A stretch of 64,000 nt of DNA from Echinometra lucunter (taxonomy: Eukaryota; Echinodermata; Echinoidea; Camarodonta; Echinometridae). Numbering within the stretch: the stretch's first letter is position 1; every line of letters starts with the position of its first letter. The notes under the pieces were generated by a model. The model had not been told where the DNA came from, did not search any database, and saw only the letters and a list, made by a program, of their open reading frames with translations. Below, piece by piece: positions 1 through 11,300 of the stretch. The stretch covers positions 19,974,324-20,038,323 of the forward strand of contig CM057152.1 in NCBI GenBank assembly GCA_029962745.1, in the 5' to 3' direction. A program made the position numbers and the translations under genes.

Positions 1-641
1 AAAAAGCCTATAAAGTCAACTGAGATAAAAATCACTGTTTTAAATAATCCCTATGTCACCACTTTCAGTAATATTTCATTTTATGCATCATGAACAGTGA
101 ACTCTTTATGCATTTGTTTTCTCCATAAATTTATTTCCATGCATGATTTTTTTTCCCTCTGCGTCATGAAGTATATGCATGCACTAAAATATGAAATAAT
201 GATTGCATGGTATTGCATGGCTACTGTTTTGTCTCAGAGTTAGGAGTTGCATAAATATCATGCAAATAGTTAGAGAAGATTAGTCAGGTAATATCCATGT
301 ATCATATACACTCAACAAAAAAAGACAGTAAATACCTTTTTTAAAGTTCAGATTTTTCATAGAAAACTTTGATGAAAATCTATATGTCATTTATCAAATT
401 AAAGGATATTTATAGGCAAAGTCCACAACAGAAGTTTCACTGTTTCAATAAAAGGAGTTAAATTTGAACAGCATTTTAAAAAAGAAATGAGCAAAATCGG
501 TCAAAGAATAAGAAAATTACACTTATTTACATTTTCTAGTAAATTACTCTCGGCTCTGCAAATTGGCAACACTGATGACATCATATGCGAGCAGCTCTCC
601 ATTCACTTTGTACATGAAATTTCACACTTTCTCAATTTTCT
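1..641. repeat. Left copy of a ~640-bp direct repeat flanking a LINE
   Basis: This segment is nearly identical to 3897-4538, with only scattered substitutions and small indels seen. It starts at the window edge, so its left limit is unknown. It stops exactly where the poly(T) that marks the 3' tail of the minus-strand LINE begins. It contains a GATGACATCATATGCGAGC motif next to CTCTCCATTCAC, and related wording recurs in the foldback element at 62580-63138. The segment therefore probably derives from a dispersed non-coding repeat. No ORF in it looks real. Confidence 0.9.
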
Positions 642-3600
642 TTTTTTTTTTATTATTACAGATTTTATTGCTTCACTTCAATGGACAGAATATAACAATT
701 TTAGGATAATAAAAGACAAATCATACATAAATGAATTTCTACAATTCAGCAAGTACATAATGGGAATTAATCAACGTTTTCCATTTCTCTAAGTGAACTG
801 AAAGTTTGCCTTGTCTAATTGCAATAACTCTTTCTACTTTCTCCAAAAATAAAATATCTTTTTGAAAAAGCTTAAAGACCAATGTTTTTTCAGTATATTT
901 TTGTCTGTAGATAAAGTATTTACCATAAAACAGAACTGTGTTAATTAAACCATTCTTTGTATGAACTCCAAAACAAATATCTAAAACAGAAATTCGCAAA
1001 GTAAGAACGTTCAAATCAACCAGCCACTTGTTTACCTCATTCCAAAATGTTTTGGCAACCGAACAACAGAAAAACAAATGCATAAGACCTTGACTTTCTT
1101 TCCTACAAAAATTGCATGTTGGTGAACTTTTTACTCCAATTCGAAACAAAAATTCATTAGTTGCTATTCTTCTATGAATGAACTTAAATTGAAAAGAACG
1201 TATCTTGGTATCCAGCGTAGCCTTGAATATTCTTTTAAAACGGTCTTGCCATTGAATTAACATCTCTAAACTCAAATTTAGGTCATTTTCCCATTTATTT
1301 AAGTGATTTGTATCATTCAAACTCAAACATACCTTACTTACAAACACTGGATAGCAAAATTTTGTTGGTTTCTTTTTTTGACAAAAATAACTGCAATTTG
1401 TGGTCTTCTGGAGAACGAACAGAATTACAATGCATAAACAAATTTCGCCACGTTGACTTGATAGCACTAACAATAGCAAAGTAGCGCATAAACTGATTAA
1501 CAATTAAATTGATAAATAGTTGCATTTCTCTAAAAGATTTAAGATTTCCGTTCTCATTCAGAATATCATTTATAAACTTTATACCTTTGTCGAACCAATT
1601 TCTGAAAAAAATTGTTCTACCATCAATTTTGATAAATGAATTATTCCATATAGATTGTGATGCAACCTCCTTGAATTTGACCGGATTGTAATATTTGTAG
1701 GAAGACCAAGCTATCAAGACATCGTGCCAAAATTGACCGACATGAAAAAAAGTTACATCATCAGTACACAAGTTACCATTGAAGATGAATTCTCCCCCGT
1801 ACGAATTCACTTGGAATTGAAAAAATGTTCTCCACCTGCCTTTATTTTGGTTGTCAAGTACCCTTTTGACCCATGAAATATTTAGCGCACTACAAAAACT
1901 TTTAATATGGGTCATTTTTAATCCCCCATGTTCATATTCATTGTACATTAAATTTCTTTTGATACGGTCTTTCTTCCCGCTCCATAAAAATTCAAAAAAG
2001 ACTTTTTGCAAAGTATCGAAAAAAGTTTGCGGTGGATCTGGTAAGTTACTAAACAAATAAACAAACTTGGGAAGTACTAATGATTTCAATATTGTAATTT
2101 TACCTAAAAGAGTCAAGTTGCGACAGTTCCACACTTTCAGAAGTTTGAGTTTCTTTCAATTTGATGTCAAAATTTATAGAACAAATATCTGACAAATCGT
2201 GAATTGGGATTTGTATTCCTAAGTAATTAATGACGTTATCAACCCATTCTAAATGTAGTTCTCTACATAGTGTACCTTTGAAATTCCCCAGCCTGACAAT
2301 CTTACTTTTGTTGACATTAATTTTTGAACCTGAAATGTTGGAATATTTAGATAAAATAGCAAAACAGCTAGAAAGATTCTGCTCATTAGCATCAAGATGA
2401 ATCAATGTATCATCAGCATACTGACTAAGAAGTATTTCATTTCCTTCAAAGTTGATTCCCTGAATATGTGTACTCTGTCTTGACATAATTCCTAGTATCT
2501 CAGCCCCAATTAGATAGAGGTATGGGGAAAGTGGGCATCCTTGTCTTACCCCCCTGTGAAGATTAAAGACAGGTGATGAGAATCCATTGTTTATAACACA
2601 GCTTTCGATATTAGTATACATCAGTTTAACAAAAGATATAAATGTATTTCCAAAGCCGAATTTATTCAAACAGATATCTAGAAAATTCCGTTCAACCGAA
2701 TCAAATGCCTTTTCAAAATCTATCGAAAAGACAATACCATTGATTGAAAATTGTTTGCTTAAATCTATAGAGTCTAAAAATAAACAGATATTTTCGCCAA
2801 TGTATCTGTTCTTTAAAAAACCAGTTTGATCTCCATGTATAATAAAAGGAAGAACTTTTTGAAGTCTAGTTGCGAGAATTTTTGCCAGTATCTTGTAATC
2901 TGTATTTAAAAGTGAAATTGGGCGCCAGTTCCTTAAATAAAGATTGTCTTTGCCTTTTTTTGGAAGAAGGGTTATTATTCCTCTTTTCATAGATGGGCAC
3001 AGTTCACCAATTACATAGAATGTATTAAATACTTTACAAATAAGCTCCTTTATATCTTCCCAAAAAACCTTATAAAAGTTAACGGGAAGGCCGTCTGTGC
3101 CAGGTGTTTTATCACAAGCCATTGACATAATGGCATTATAACATTCATTTTCTAGAATACATCCCTCACACAACTCAGCTAAATCTTGATCAATCATAGG
3201 TATTTTCAAATCATTTAACACATTCTTTATATCATTATCTTCAATATTATTTGAATTGTATAGGGTTTCATAAAAATCTTTCTCTTCCATTAATATATCC
3301 TGTGGCTTGGTGATAGTTATTTCACCTTTCTTCAGTTTTTGTATGTGCTTTTTATCAAAATTCCTTTTCTCTAAGTTTAAAAAATAGCGAGAGTTTTTTT
3401 CTCCCTCGGAAATCCATGTGGCTCTAGTGCGGACCATTATTCCTCGCACGTGTTCCTCGTGCATACATTTCAACTCTGCTTCTTTACATACTAGTTGTTT
3501 CCTTCATATTAGAGTCATCTGGGTTATCCTTCAAAAACTGTTGAATATTCTCAATATCTTTCAGTATGGAGTCATATTTTGCTTTAATTTTCTTTTTGTG

Positions 3601-3745
3601 ATTTTGTATTTCAGAAACTCCCAAAGTTTATGAGCTTCCATATCCTTGTTTTCATCAATAATAGAATTTATAGTCTTTTTGATATCCAATTTATAAGCAG
3701 AATTTGATAATAAAGAAGTGTTCATCTTCCAAAACCCTTTTTAGA
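642..3745 (-). mobile_element. 5'-truncated L1/Tx1-type non-LTR retrotransposon
   Basis: On the minus strand this stretch encodes a reverse transcriptase followed by a C-terminal zinc-knuckle region, and it ends in poly(A), seen as poly(T) at about 640-652. The apurinic endonuclease expected upstream of the RT is absent, so the copy is 5' truncated near 3740. Reading frames are broken at least twice. The RT wording (NWRPISLLNTDYKILAKILA, SIDFEKAFDSV, YADDTL) is of the L1/Tx1 type rather than CR1 or RTE. It sits between two ~640-bp direct repeats. Confidence 0.88.
739..3473 (-). pseudogene. LINE ORF2 remnant: reverse transcriptase plus C-terminal CCHC-like region
   Basis: Three overlapping frames make up one broken ORF2. 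Positions 2100-3473 (457 codons) carry the RT core, with KTPGTDGLPVNFYK, PLLPKK-like and RGVRQGCPLSPYLY motifs and the catalytic YADD. Positions 1334-2134 continue the thumb and connection region. Positions 739-1503 hold a C-x2-C-x7-H-x4-C type motif (CNFCRKESQGLMHLFFC), typical of the zf-RVT end of Tx1/L1 elements. Frame changes fall near 2110 and 1400. The product would copy the element's RNA at the target site, but this copy cannot make a complete protein. The 5' frame can be followed weakly to about 3740 in fragments. Confidence 0.88.
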
Positions 3746-3896
3746 GTTTTTGCATTTGAGTGAAATATCCTTGAGGTTGCATGAAAATCATTGTAAAGGT
3801 TTTTTTTTTCTTTCTTTTTTTAAAAATTTCTTTTGCAGTAGCAACTCTCATTGCTACTATTCAGAGGTTCTATCATACAGGCAATTACAAGCAATA

Positions 3897-4538
3897 AAAA
3901 AGCCTATAAAGTCAACTGAGATAAAAATTACTGTTTTAAATAATCCCTATGTCACCACTTTCAGTAATATTTAATTTTATGCATCATAAACAGTGAACTC
4001 TTTATGCATTTGTTTTCTCCATAAATTTATTTCCATGCATGATTTTTTTTCCCTCTTGGTCATGAAGTATATGCATGCACTAAAATATGAAATAATGATT
4101 GCATGGTATTGCATGGCTACTGTTTTGTCTCAGAGTTAGGAGTTGTATAAATATCATGCAAATAGTTAGAGAAGATTAGTCAGGTAATATCCATGTATCA
4201 TATACACTCAACAAAAAAAGAAAGTAAACACTTTTTCAAGTTCAGATTTTTCATAGAAAACTTTGATAAAAATCTATATGTCATATATCGAATTAAAGGA
4301 TATTTAAAGGCAAAGTCCAACCCAGAAGTTTCACTGTTTCAATAAAAGGAGTTAAATTTGAACAGCATTTTAAAAAAGAAATGAGCAAAATGGGTCAAAG
4401 AATTAAAAAAATTACACTTATTTACATTTTCTAGTAAATTACTCTCGGCTCTGCAAATTGGCAACACTGATGACATCATATGCGAGCAGCTCTCCATTCA
4501 CTTTGTCCATGAAATTTCACACTTTCTCAATTTTCTTG
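3897..4538. repeat. Right copy of the ~640-bp direct repeat
   Basis: Matches 1-641 from AAAAAGCCTATAAAGTC to CTCAATTTTC. After 4538 the sequence continues into unique flank, whereas the left copy runs into the LINE poly(A). A poly-T and A-rich stretch at 3800-3840 separates the LINE remnant from this copy. Confidence 0.9.
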
Positions 4539-4554
4539 GAAGTTACACATTTTC

Positions 4555-4622
4555 TCACCCCATAGTCAAAGTATGTTATGTAAAAAGCAATTCTTCTAAA
4601 CATACATTGACTATGGGGGCAC
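4555..4622. repeat. Short perfect-stem hairpin
   Basis: CCCATAGTCAAAGTATGTT is followed about 20 nt later by AACATACATTGACTATGGGG, giving an almost perfect 18-bp stem. It could be a very small MITE. The remaining DNA up to the first ZFYVE26 exon at 5079 is AT-rich with no recognised feature. Confidence 0.6.
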
Positions 4623-5078
4623 ATTTTCTTGTTTTATTTTTCTTGGTTATGGTCTATCGGCATTATGATTGATCACTGCATGCTATAATGTTAACGTGAC
4701 TGTGTTTTGTTTATTGTATCCCCCAGCTATATTTCATATATGCATATACACTTTCAGTGTTGTAAACTATTTCATTTTTTAAACAAATAATAATGGCTGG
4801 GTATTGTATCACAGTTGGGTCTACAAGCCCATGGAAACTTCAGTTATATTAGGGTGTAAGATATATACTTGGAACTGTAATTCATTTATGCCATACATCG
4901 ATTAGAGTAAGACATAGAATAAATTGACAAATTCACCTCAAATATTTTTTTTGCTTCAGTGAAAATAATCAACTGATGAGTGACTGAATACTTATTTTGA
5001 ATTTCAGAATTATAGTCACAAAGCTTGAAAACTAAAAATTACAACAGTATCTTGTGTTTTGAAAATCTTGTTTCCTAG

Positions 5079-5338
5079 GCCCAAGTCCAGGACTAACGAG
5101 TCCTGGCCCAATTAGCCCTCCATCCCATCGGACAAGTAGAGATGGTCAGAACCCAGACCAACTGGTATCCTCACCCAGTGGCAGTGCCAAACCCCCTGCA
5201 CTTTCAGACGTAATAGAGAAACCCCAGGGCGTGTCACTAGAAGGGGGCGAACTACCAGCTGTACCCCCCACCAGGGACCAGTGGGTGCCTGATGACAAGG
5301 TCACTAACTGCATGGTGTGTCAGGATAGGTTTAGTATG
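5079..5338 (+). CDS. ZFYVE26: ZFYVE26 exon a: Ser/Pro linker and first FYVE half
   Basis: The acceptor is TTTCCTAG and the donor ATG|GTGAG. The peptide is Pro/Ser-rich, then reads DQWVPDDKVTNCMVCQDRFS. That supplies the WxxD motif and the first two zinc cysteines of the FYVE finger. The exon begins with two bases of a split codon, so more exons precede it. The intron after it contains decayed tandem copies of the exon's second half. Confidence 0.92.
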
Positions 5339-8300
5339 GTGAGTGAAAGGCATAGAGGAGAGATTTGTGGAAATCCCTGGGTTTGTCATTTAAAGGTGCT
5401 AGCTGCCAGCTGTACCCCCACCAGGGGATCAGGTGCCAGATGATGAGGTCCATGGTTTGTCAGGATGGGTTCAGTATAAGGTGAGTGAAAGGCATATACA
5501 AGGGAATTTGATGGCAAACCTTGAGTGTGTTTGTGAGAGGGGAAGGGAGGAATGAGCTACCAGCTGTACCCCAACCAGGCACCTACTGGTAAAAAAGCAG
5601 AAGGAGGATTAGATTTGATGTGAAGTAGTATTTATGAATGTAGGAGATTCATAGAATGATGTTTGTCATATTTGCAAATGCATTTAAAACCAGGAGGTCA
5701 CCACATATTGCTCACATGACTTTTTTGCATTTTTGTTCGTGGATTAATTTAGTGAGCAAATCATATTATAATTTCTCCATAAACTTCCCAGTTCAATCGG
5801 AGGCATCACTGTCGACGCTGTGGGCGTGTGGTTTGCTGGAAGTGTTCTCAGTTACGTGCTGTTGTAGATGGGTATGGAGACACACCTGTCAGGATCTGTG
5901 ATCAGTGCTACGACAGATTCATTGCTCCAAGGTACGTCCTCAAGTCAGTAGTGAGTGTAGACATTTGTAAGAAAGCAGCCATAAGTAGTATGCATTTCAA
6001 TACTGTCTTAAATGTAGTGCACAAAATAAGTTAGAACTTTACCTAGCATTTTGCTTTGCTATTGAAATAAAATGACTTATTGAATTCATTCAGATCACAT
6101 GCAAGTGTTTTACTTTGGCAAGCCAACTTTAAAGGGGATACCCAATGCTGAAACAATATTCCTTCATTTAAAAGAGGCATGATTTTATTAGCAGAAAATT
6201 TTTAAAAAGTCGTGTTGTCAAGAAAAAACCCAAAATATGGTAAGATTTCAGCCTATTTTGGGCCCCTTAGCTGTGTCCCAGTTTCAATTGGGTACCCACA
6301 TGACATCATTGTGGTTACCTTGTCGCGCAATTCTAGCAAAATGCACGCAAGGTATAATACATATTGTATAGTCTAGTGCGCGCCCGAACTGCAATGCGTG
6401 AAGCTGGGTAACCACATCTACATCATAGCTCATATTCAAATTTTTAGGTCAGCCCTTTACTAATGACAAATAATTTGCCAAAATGCATCGAATTGGATTG
6501 AAAATCATCAAATTTTTAATGTTATTTTTCTTATAATTCTATTCTCGATCATATATCAATTATCAAATTTTTTTTGACCATTGTGTAATCATTTTAAAGC
6601 AAAATACTTACCAGTGACTATTGTGATGTCATAAAATCCATCCAAAGTAACATGCAGTAAGGGCATCATTTGTATGAGTTGTTATAAAATTCACTTGTGT
6701 ACAGCGTATCATGAAGTACGTATATGCATGCCTGCCCAGTCAAGGCTTGCAAAATATTTGCTTAAATCTTAGATGTAGAGTAAAATACTTTATAACCGAG
6801 AGGTGGAACTGGATACCGAAGTTGGCTAACTATTTCACTTAAGCTGAAAACTGAGTAAATTACTTTGAATTCTGATTTGAATTGAAACCAGCCCAGCTCT
6901 ACAAATTGGCTCACAGCCATTCAGATGCAAGAATCATAATTGGTAATATGAATTATTATTGTGTCTGATATTGATTATGGGGTATATAAAATAGTGGCTA
7001 GTTTCAGTGTCAGTCTTTAGCTAGCTTAGGAGAGTAGCTGTTTAATGTGATAAGAAATTTGTTATGTGTTTGTCATCCATTCATTATGTATTTCTTTTCT
7101 GTGAATTGTTATATATTTCTTTTCTGTGAATCGCAATCAAAGAAAGTATGTATTGAAAAGTCAACACTGTTTATGTAATGCTGGTATATAGATTTGGTAG
7201 TAACATTAAGGACTGTAAATGAAATAATGAACTGAATAGATTGTGAAAATGGGATCATATTGTACTTGTTGGGTGGTTAGAATTCTTAAGTTTTGTTCAG
7301 TATGTATATTCAGGTGCATCTGTAGCATGGATTCATCAAATTTTTATTGTAATCCTCAGATCACATGGAACTTCACAGATATTGGAACAAAGAATGAAAG
7401 GCAAAATGTCAGGTGAGCTTTCATGTTTTTCTTTTCTTTTCATTTGGTAGGCATGTAGATTTGATTGCAAAACATTTAAGTTGAGAACCAACAAGAAAGG
7501 GAAATTTACTTTTGCAAGACTTATATTGTCATTGTTACTTCTTGTATGATATATGCTGCCTAATTATGGAAGGAAACTAGAATTTGTTATCATGCTTTTA
7601 ATTTTTTTTAACCAAACAAATTTAAGTTGAAATGCATGGTAGTGAATTCATGTGCAAGACAAACTGGATGTGGGTACTATAATGCATCAAATCTTTCATG
7701 TAACAGGAATGCTCCTTTTTGTATTTTACACTGATATACACCTAAGTGGGAGGGGTTCAGGAGGTTCAGGCAGTATGCCAACAGCTTCAAGATAGTTTAC
7801 CCTGAGCCAGACACCTACATATAAGTTTGGTACGAGAAGGGAGGGACTGTCAGAGTTAAATTTTTTTTAACTTGTGTAAGGTTTTGGTAGGCCCTTAAAA
7901 ACTATCTGTCAGTTTTCTTTGCTTTTAGCTTGTCCGTAGCAAGGCAGGAGCAAAACTAAGATACTGCAAAGTTTTGGCCTCAAGCTGATCACGGGTCAGA
8001 AACGTAAAGTCACACAGTGCTCGTATACGTCTGTTCAAGGGACAAGTGTAAGGCAGCGAAGTGATCTGTGTGGGGAGCGTTTGGTGTTCCGGTTGGTGTT
8101 GGGGAGTCTTTAGAGCAGAGTGTAGCTGTTGTATTGAGTTCATTTCAGATATTTACACTAAAATTTACTGGAAATCATGAATGGAATGTCACATGATACC
8201 GCACACGTATATTTTTCTGCAAGGCGGACAGCGCAAGACTACATTTTCAGTTTCACGCCAATTTTCTTTCTGCTACTAAAACTGGACTTGAGCTTTAATG

Positions 8301-11300
8301 CTTATTGTATCAACTTTCCGTTGTGATAGATGATGTAATGTTTGTTCTCTTCACCTAGGTGGGAAATGATTAGGTTCAAGTAATATGCTAGCAGCATGAA
8401 GATCCTTCACCTCGACCCAGACACCTGAGTTTGGTTTAGGAGGGGAGGGACTAACAGAGTTACCATAAATTAAATTTTAATGCGTATTGTATGATCAGCG
8501 CTCTGTGTATGTATTCTTGATTCTTATGATAGATGATATACTAATGTTTGTTCTTTTCACCCAGGTGGGAGAGCATCAGGTGGTTCTGGTAATATGCCAG
8601 GAGTGTCAAGATCCTTCACCCCGAGTCAGACACCTGAGCTAGGAGGTATTGGAGGGGAAGGGCTCACAGAGATCAATCCTGTCACTGAATGGAGGCTATC
8701 TTTGGATGAAGAGTACTGCAGTATGGTCAGAGAAGATTTCTATTACGAGCAGGTAAAGACAAAAAAAGATAGTTGTTTGTGATGCTCCCCAAATCTAGGT
8801 ACTGTGTTATCGTTTAAAAAAAAAAAAGATTTTCAAATAACATTAACATATGTGTAGGGGATTGTTCACACTTAAGTTTTTTTCCCCTTTATTTTCTGTT
8901 CTTAATAAAATGTGAAAAATAAAGGTTTGAAAATACTTTGTCACTGTTGGGACATGTTCAGAAATACCTATTCAATTTTTTATTTTTCCATTTTATTTTT
9001 TGTACATTTGCTGATGGTAATAATAATAATAATAGTGGGGTCTTGTATAGTGCTCATGTCTGCACTCTTGGCGCTCCACTGAAAAGCAAAAAATGAATAT
9101 CATTTGCACTCGTCTTTGATTCTCTTGGTAATATGAAGGTGTAGGGGAATTCCTTGTCAGTTTTATGAAAATATGCAAACAAATTGCTTATGAAAGGTTA
9201 ATACACATACCACAAAAAGGGAGTATTCAGAAATTCATCTATAATTTGAAACATTGTAAGTACCATTTTGTTAAAGAAGAATACCTGAACTTCAAAATTT
9301 TCACTGCATTTAAAGAAGGGGAATCCTCGTGCTATTGACATCACATTGTGACAAGGTTGAGCAAATCTTGTTTCTGGTGTTTCTTTGCAGGCTCCTAGTA
9401 CATCCTTATGCCTGTCCATCCTGGAGCTTCACTCAGACCCTGGAATCTGCGGTCACCTGATTCTTCAGCTGTGTCAAAGGTTATCTGAGTATCTCCGACC
9501 GATCAGACCGGGAGAACCAAACACCGAAGTCGACTACAGTCTCATTCTCAGGTAACAGCTCACAGTCTCAAAGCCATGTTGGATTCTGGGGATTTTTCAG
9601 GGAGGCAATACTGTAAATGCTGTTTTTTTCGCTTGATTAAATTTTCATGCTGAGCGACCCGAGAACATATTCGTAGGTTCTTAATTTTGTGCTGCACAAT
9701 TACTCACTTGCAAAAGTGCAAAATTTGATTTGATATTTCACTGCATATGAAATCGTGCTAATATTTTCTGGAAAATTAAATGTACCACAAATATTTCTGC
9801 ATTTAAGTATATGTTTTATCCTGTGAATGCTGAGGAAAAAAAGAGTTAGCATTGGACATTGGTGTCCTCTGTTCGTATTGTATGCCCAATTGTCCTTGGT
9901 TTAGGGCTATTGTTAGCATCATTTCTTCTAGTTCAGTCAGTATACCAGTATACCGGATGAAATACATGGACAAAAATGACAGAAAGTGTATTGTACCTTC
10001 TGTTTATGTACAGTTGCAATGTGTGGCACTTAGAAATGGCACTTTACAACTACATTTTAGGAGTAATGATACTTAAAGAGGATGTGGGAGCAAGAGGAAT
10101 ACTGCTCTAGCCTAAGTAAAGTACATCTAAGTACAAGATTTGGGATTTTCTGTTGACATTTTACTTTGTTTCTTTCAATATCACAAGAACACCATGAGGC
10201 ATGAACTGAAACATTTATTTTGGAAGATGGCCTGAATATATTTTGATATTGTCATATCACAGGTAAAATGTCACTGAAGTTGTTCGGAAAAATGTGTCCC
10301 TGTTTTTGCTTTATGGGTAGCCTATGTATGAAAAAGGAATCCCAACAATAGAGATGGAGACTATATATTTCTGTAAATCCTGGAATGCCTTGCATGCACG
10401 GTACCTTTGGGTCTAAGTTTTTTCTCATGGGCATGCGAATGATTCGCAAAGGATGTGAATGTCGAAAAAATGGTAAAGTCTTGTATTTTAGGCGCCAAAT
10501 ATGTACAGGGGTTCGGAAGTGTTGCTAATTGTATGTTTTTAGTTAAGCGGGAATTTAAAAAGAGTTTGAAATTTCTTGTGAACATTTCCAGCATCCCGCG
10601 AACAATTGACAATGCTTCTGAACCTTCGTGCATGTTTGTTGAACTTTTGAAGCCAAAAGTATGAATGTCGGACTGCCATTTAAAAAAAAAATTCCTATCC
10701 TTCGTGAAATCTTTTACATGCCTCATGAAAACTGGCCTTTACTACATGTATATCCATCATTCAATCCCTTCAGCATGATGCGTACCTTATTGCTGAACAG
10801 CAAGCTGAAATTCTTGGGTTCAGAGGACAGTGCCAGCTTGGAGCTCTGTGATACATACCTAGGCCATGTGGATCTTCTCAGTATGTTTGTCTCAACTAAC
10901 TGCACTGATATACCAAGCATTCAACAACTCACCAAGATGGACACTGCAAGGTAATCGAAATTCTATTCACATAGTGAAGGAAAAGATTATCTTAATATGT
11001 TAATATTTTGTGGGTGATAATACAGATATGGAGTTAGCACAGAAATGTATAATTTGCACTTTTCTTTCATCAGATTTTGGGTACAATATCCATCTTTAAA
11101 TCGTATTTTTGAATTATTCATACAATCAGAAAAAAATGAATGATAGTGGATGAATATGTAATGACGTCTCTTTCATTTTTCACATGAGAAAACTATGTTA
11201 TTGGTGTGCTTGTGACACCTGCAGTTTCCATGATCAAACAATCATAGAACATGTATTGCAATAAATGCACAGATTACTTAGTGTACATCACTAAAACAGA

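Noticed and set aside
5231..5443. ORF running through the exon a donor
   Set aside because: The reading frame after 5338 is intron and a decayed duplicate; the splice to 5792 is required to complete the FYVE finger.
6120..6830. MITE in a ZFYVE26 intron
   Set aside because: Texture suggests a repeat, but no convincing inverted termini could be paired.
10252..10726. Overlapping ORFs on both strands in a ZFYVE26 intron
   Set aside because: No domain, no splice sites fitting the gene, strands contradict each other.
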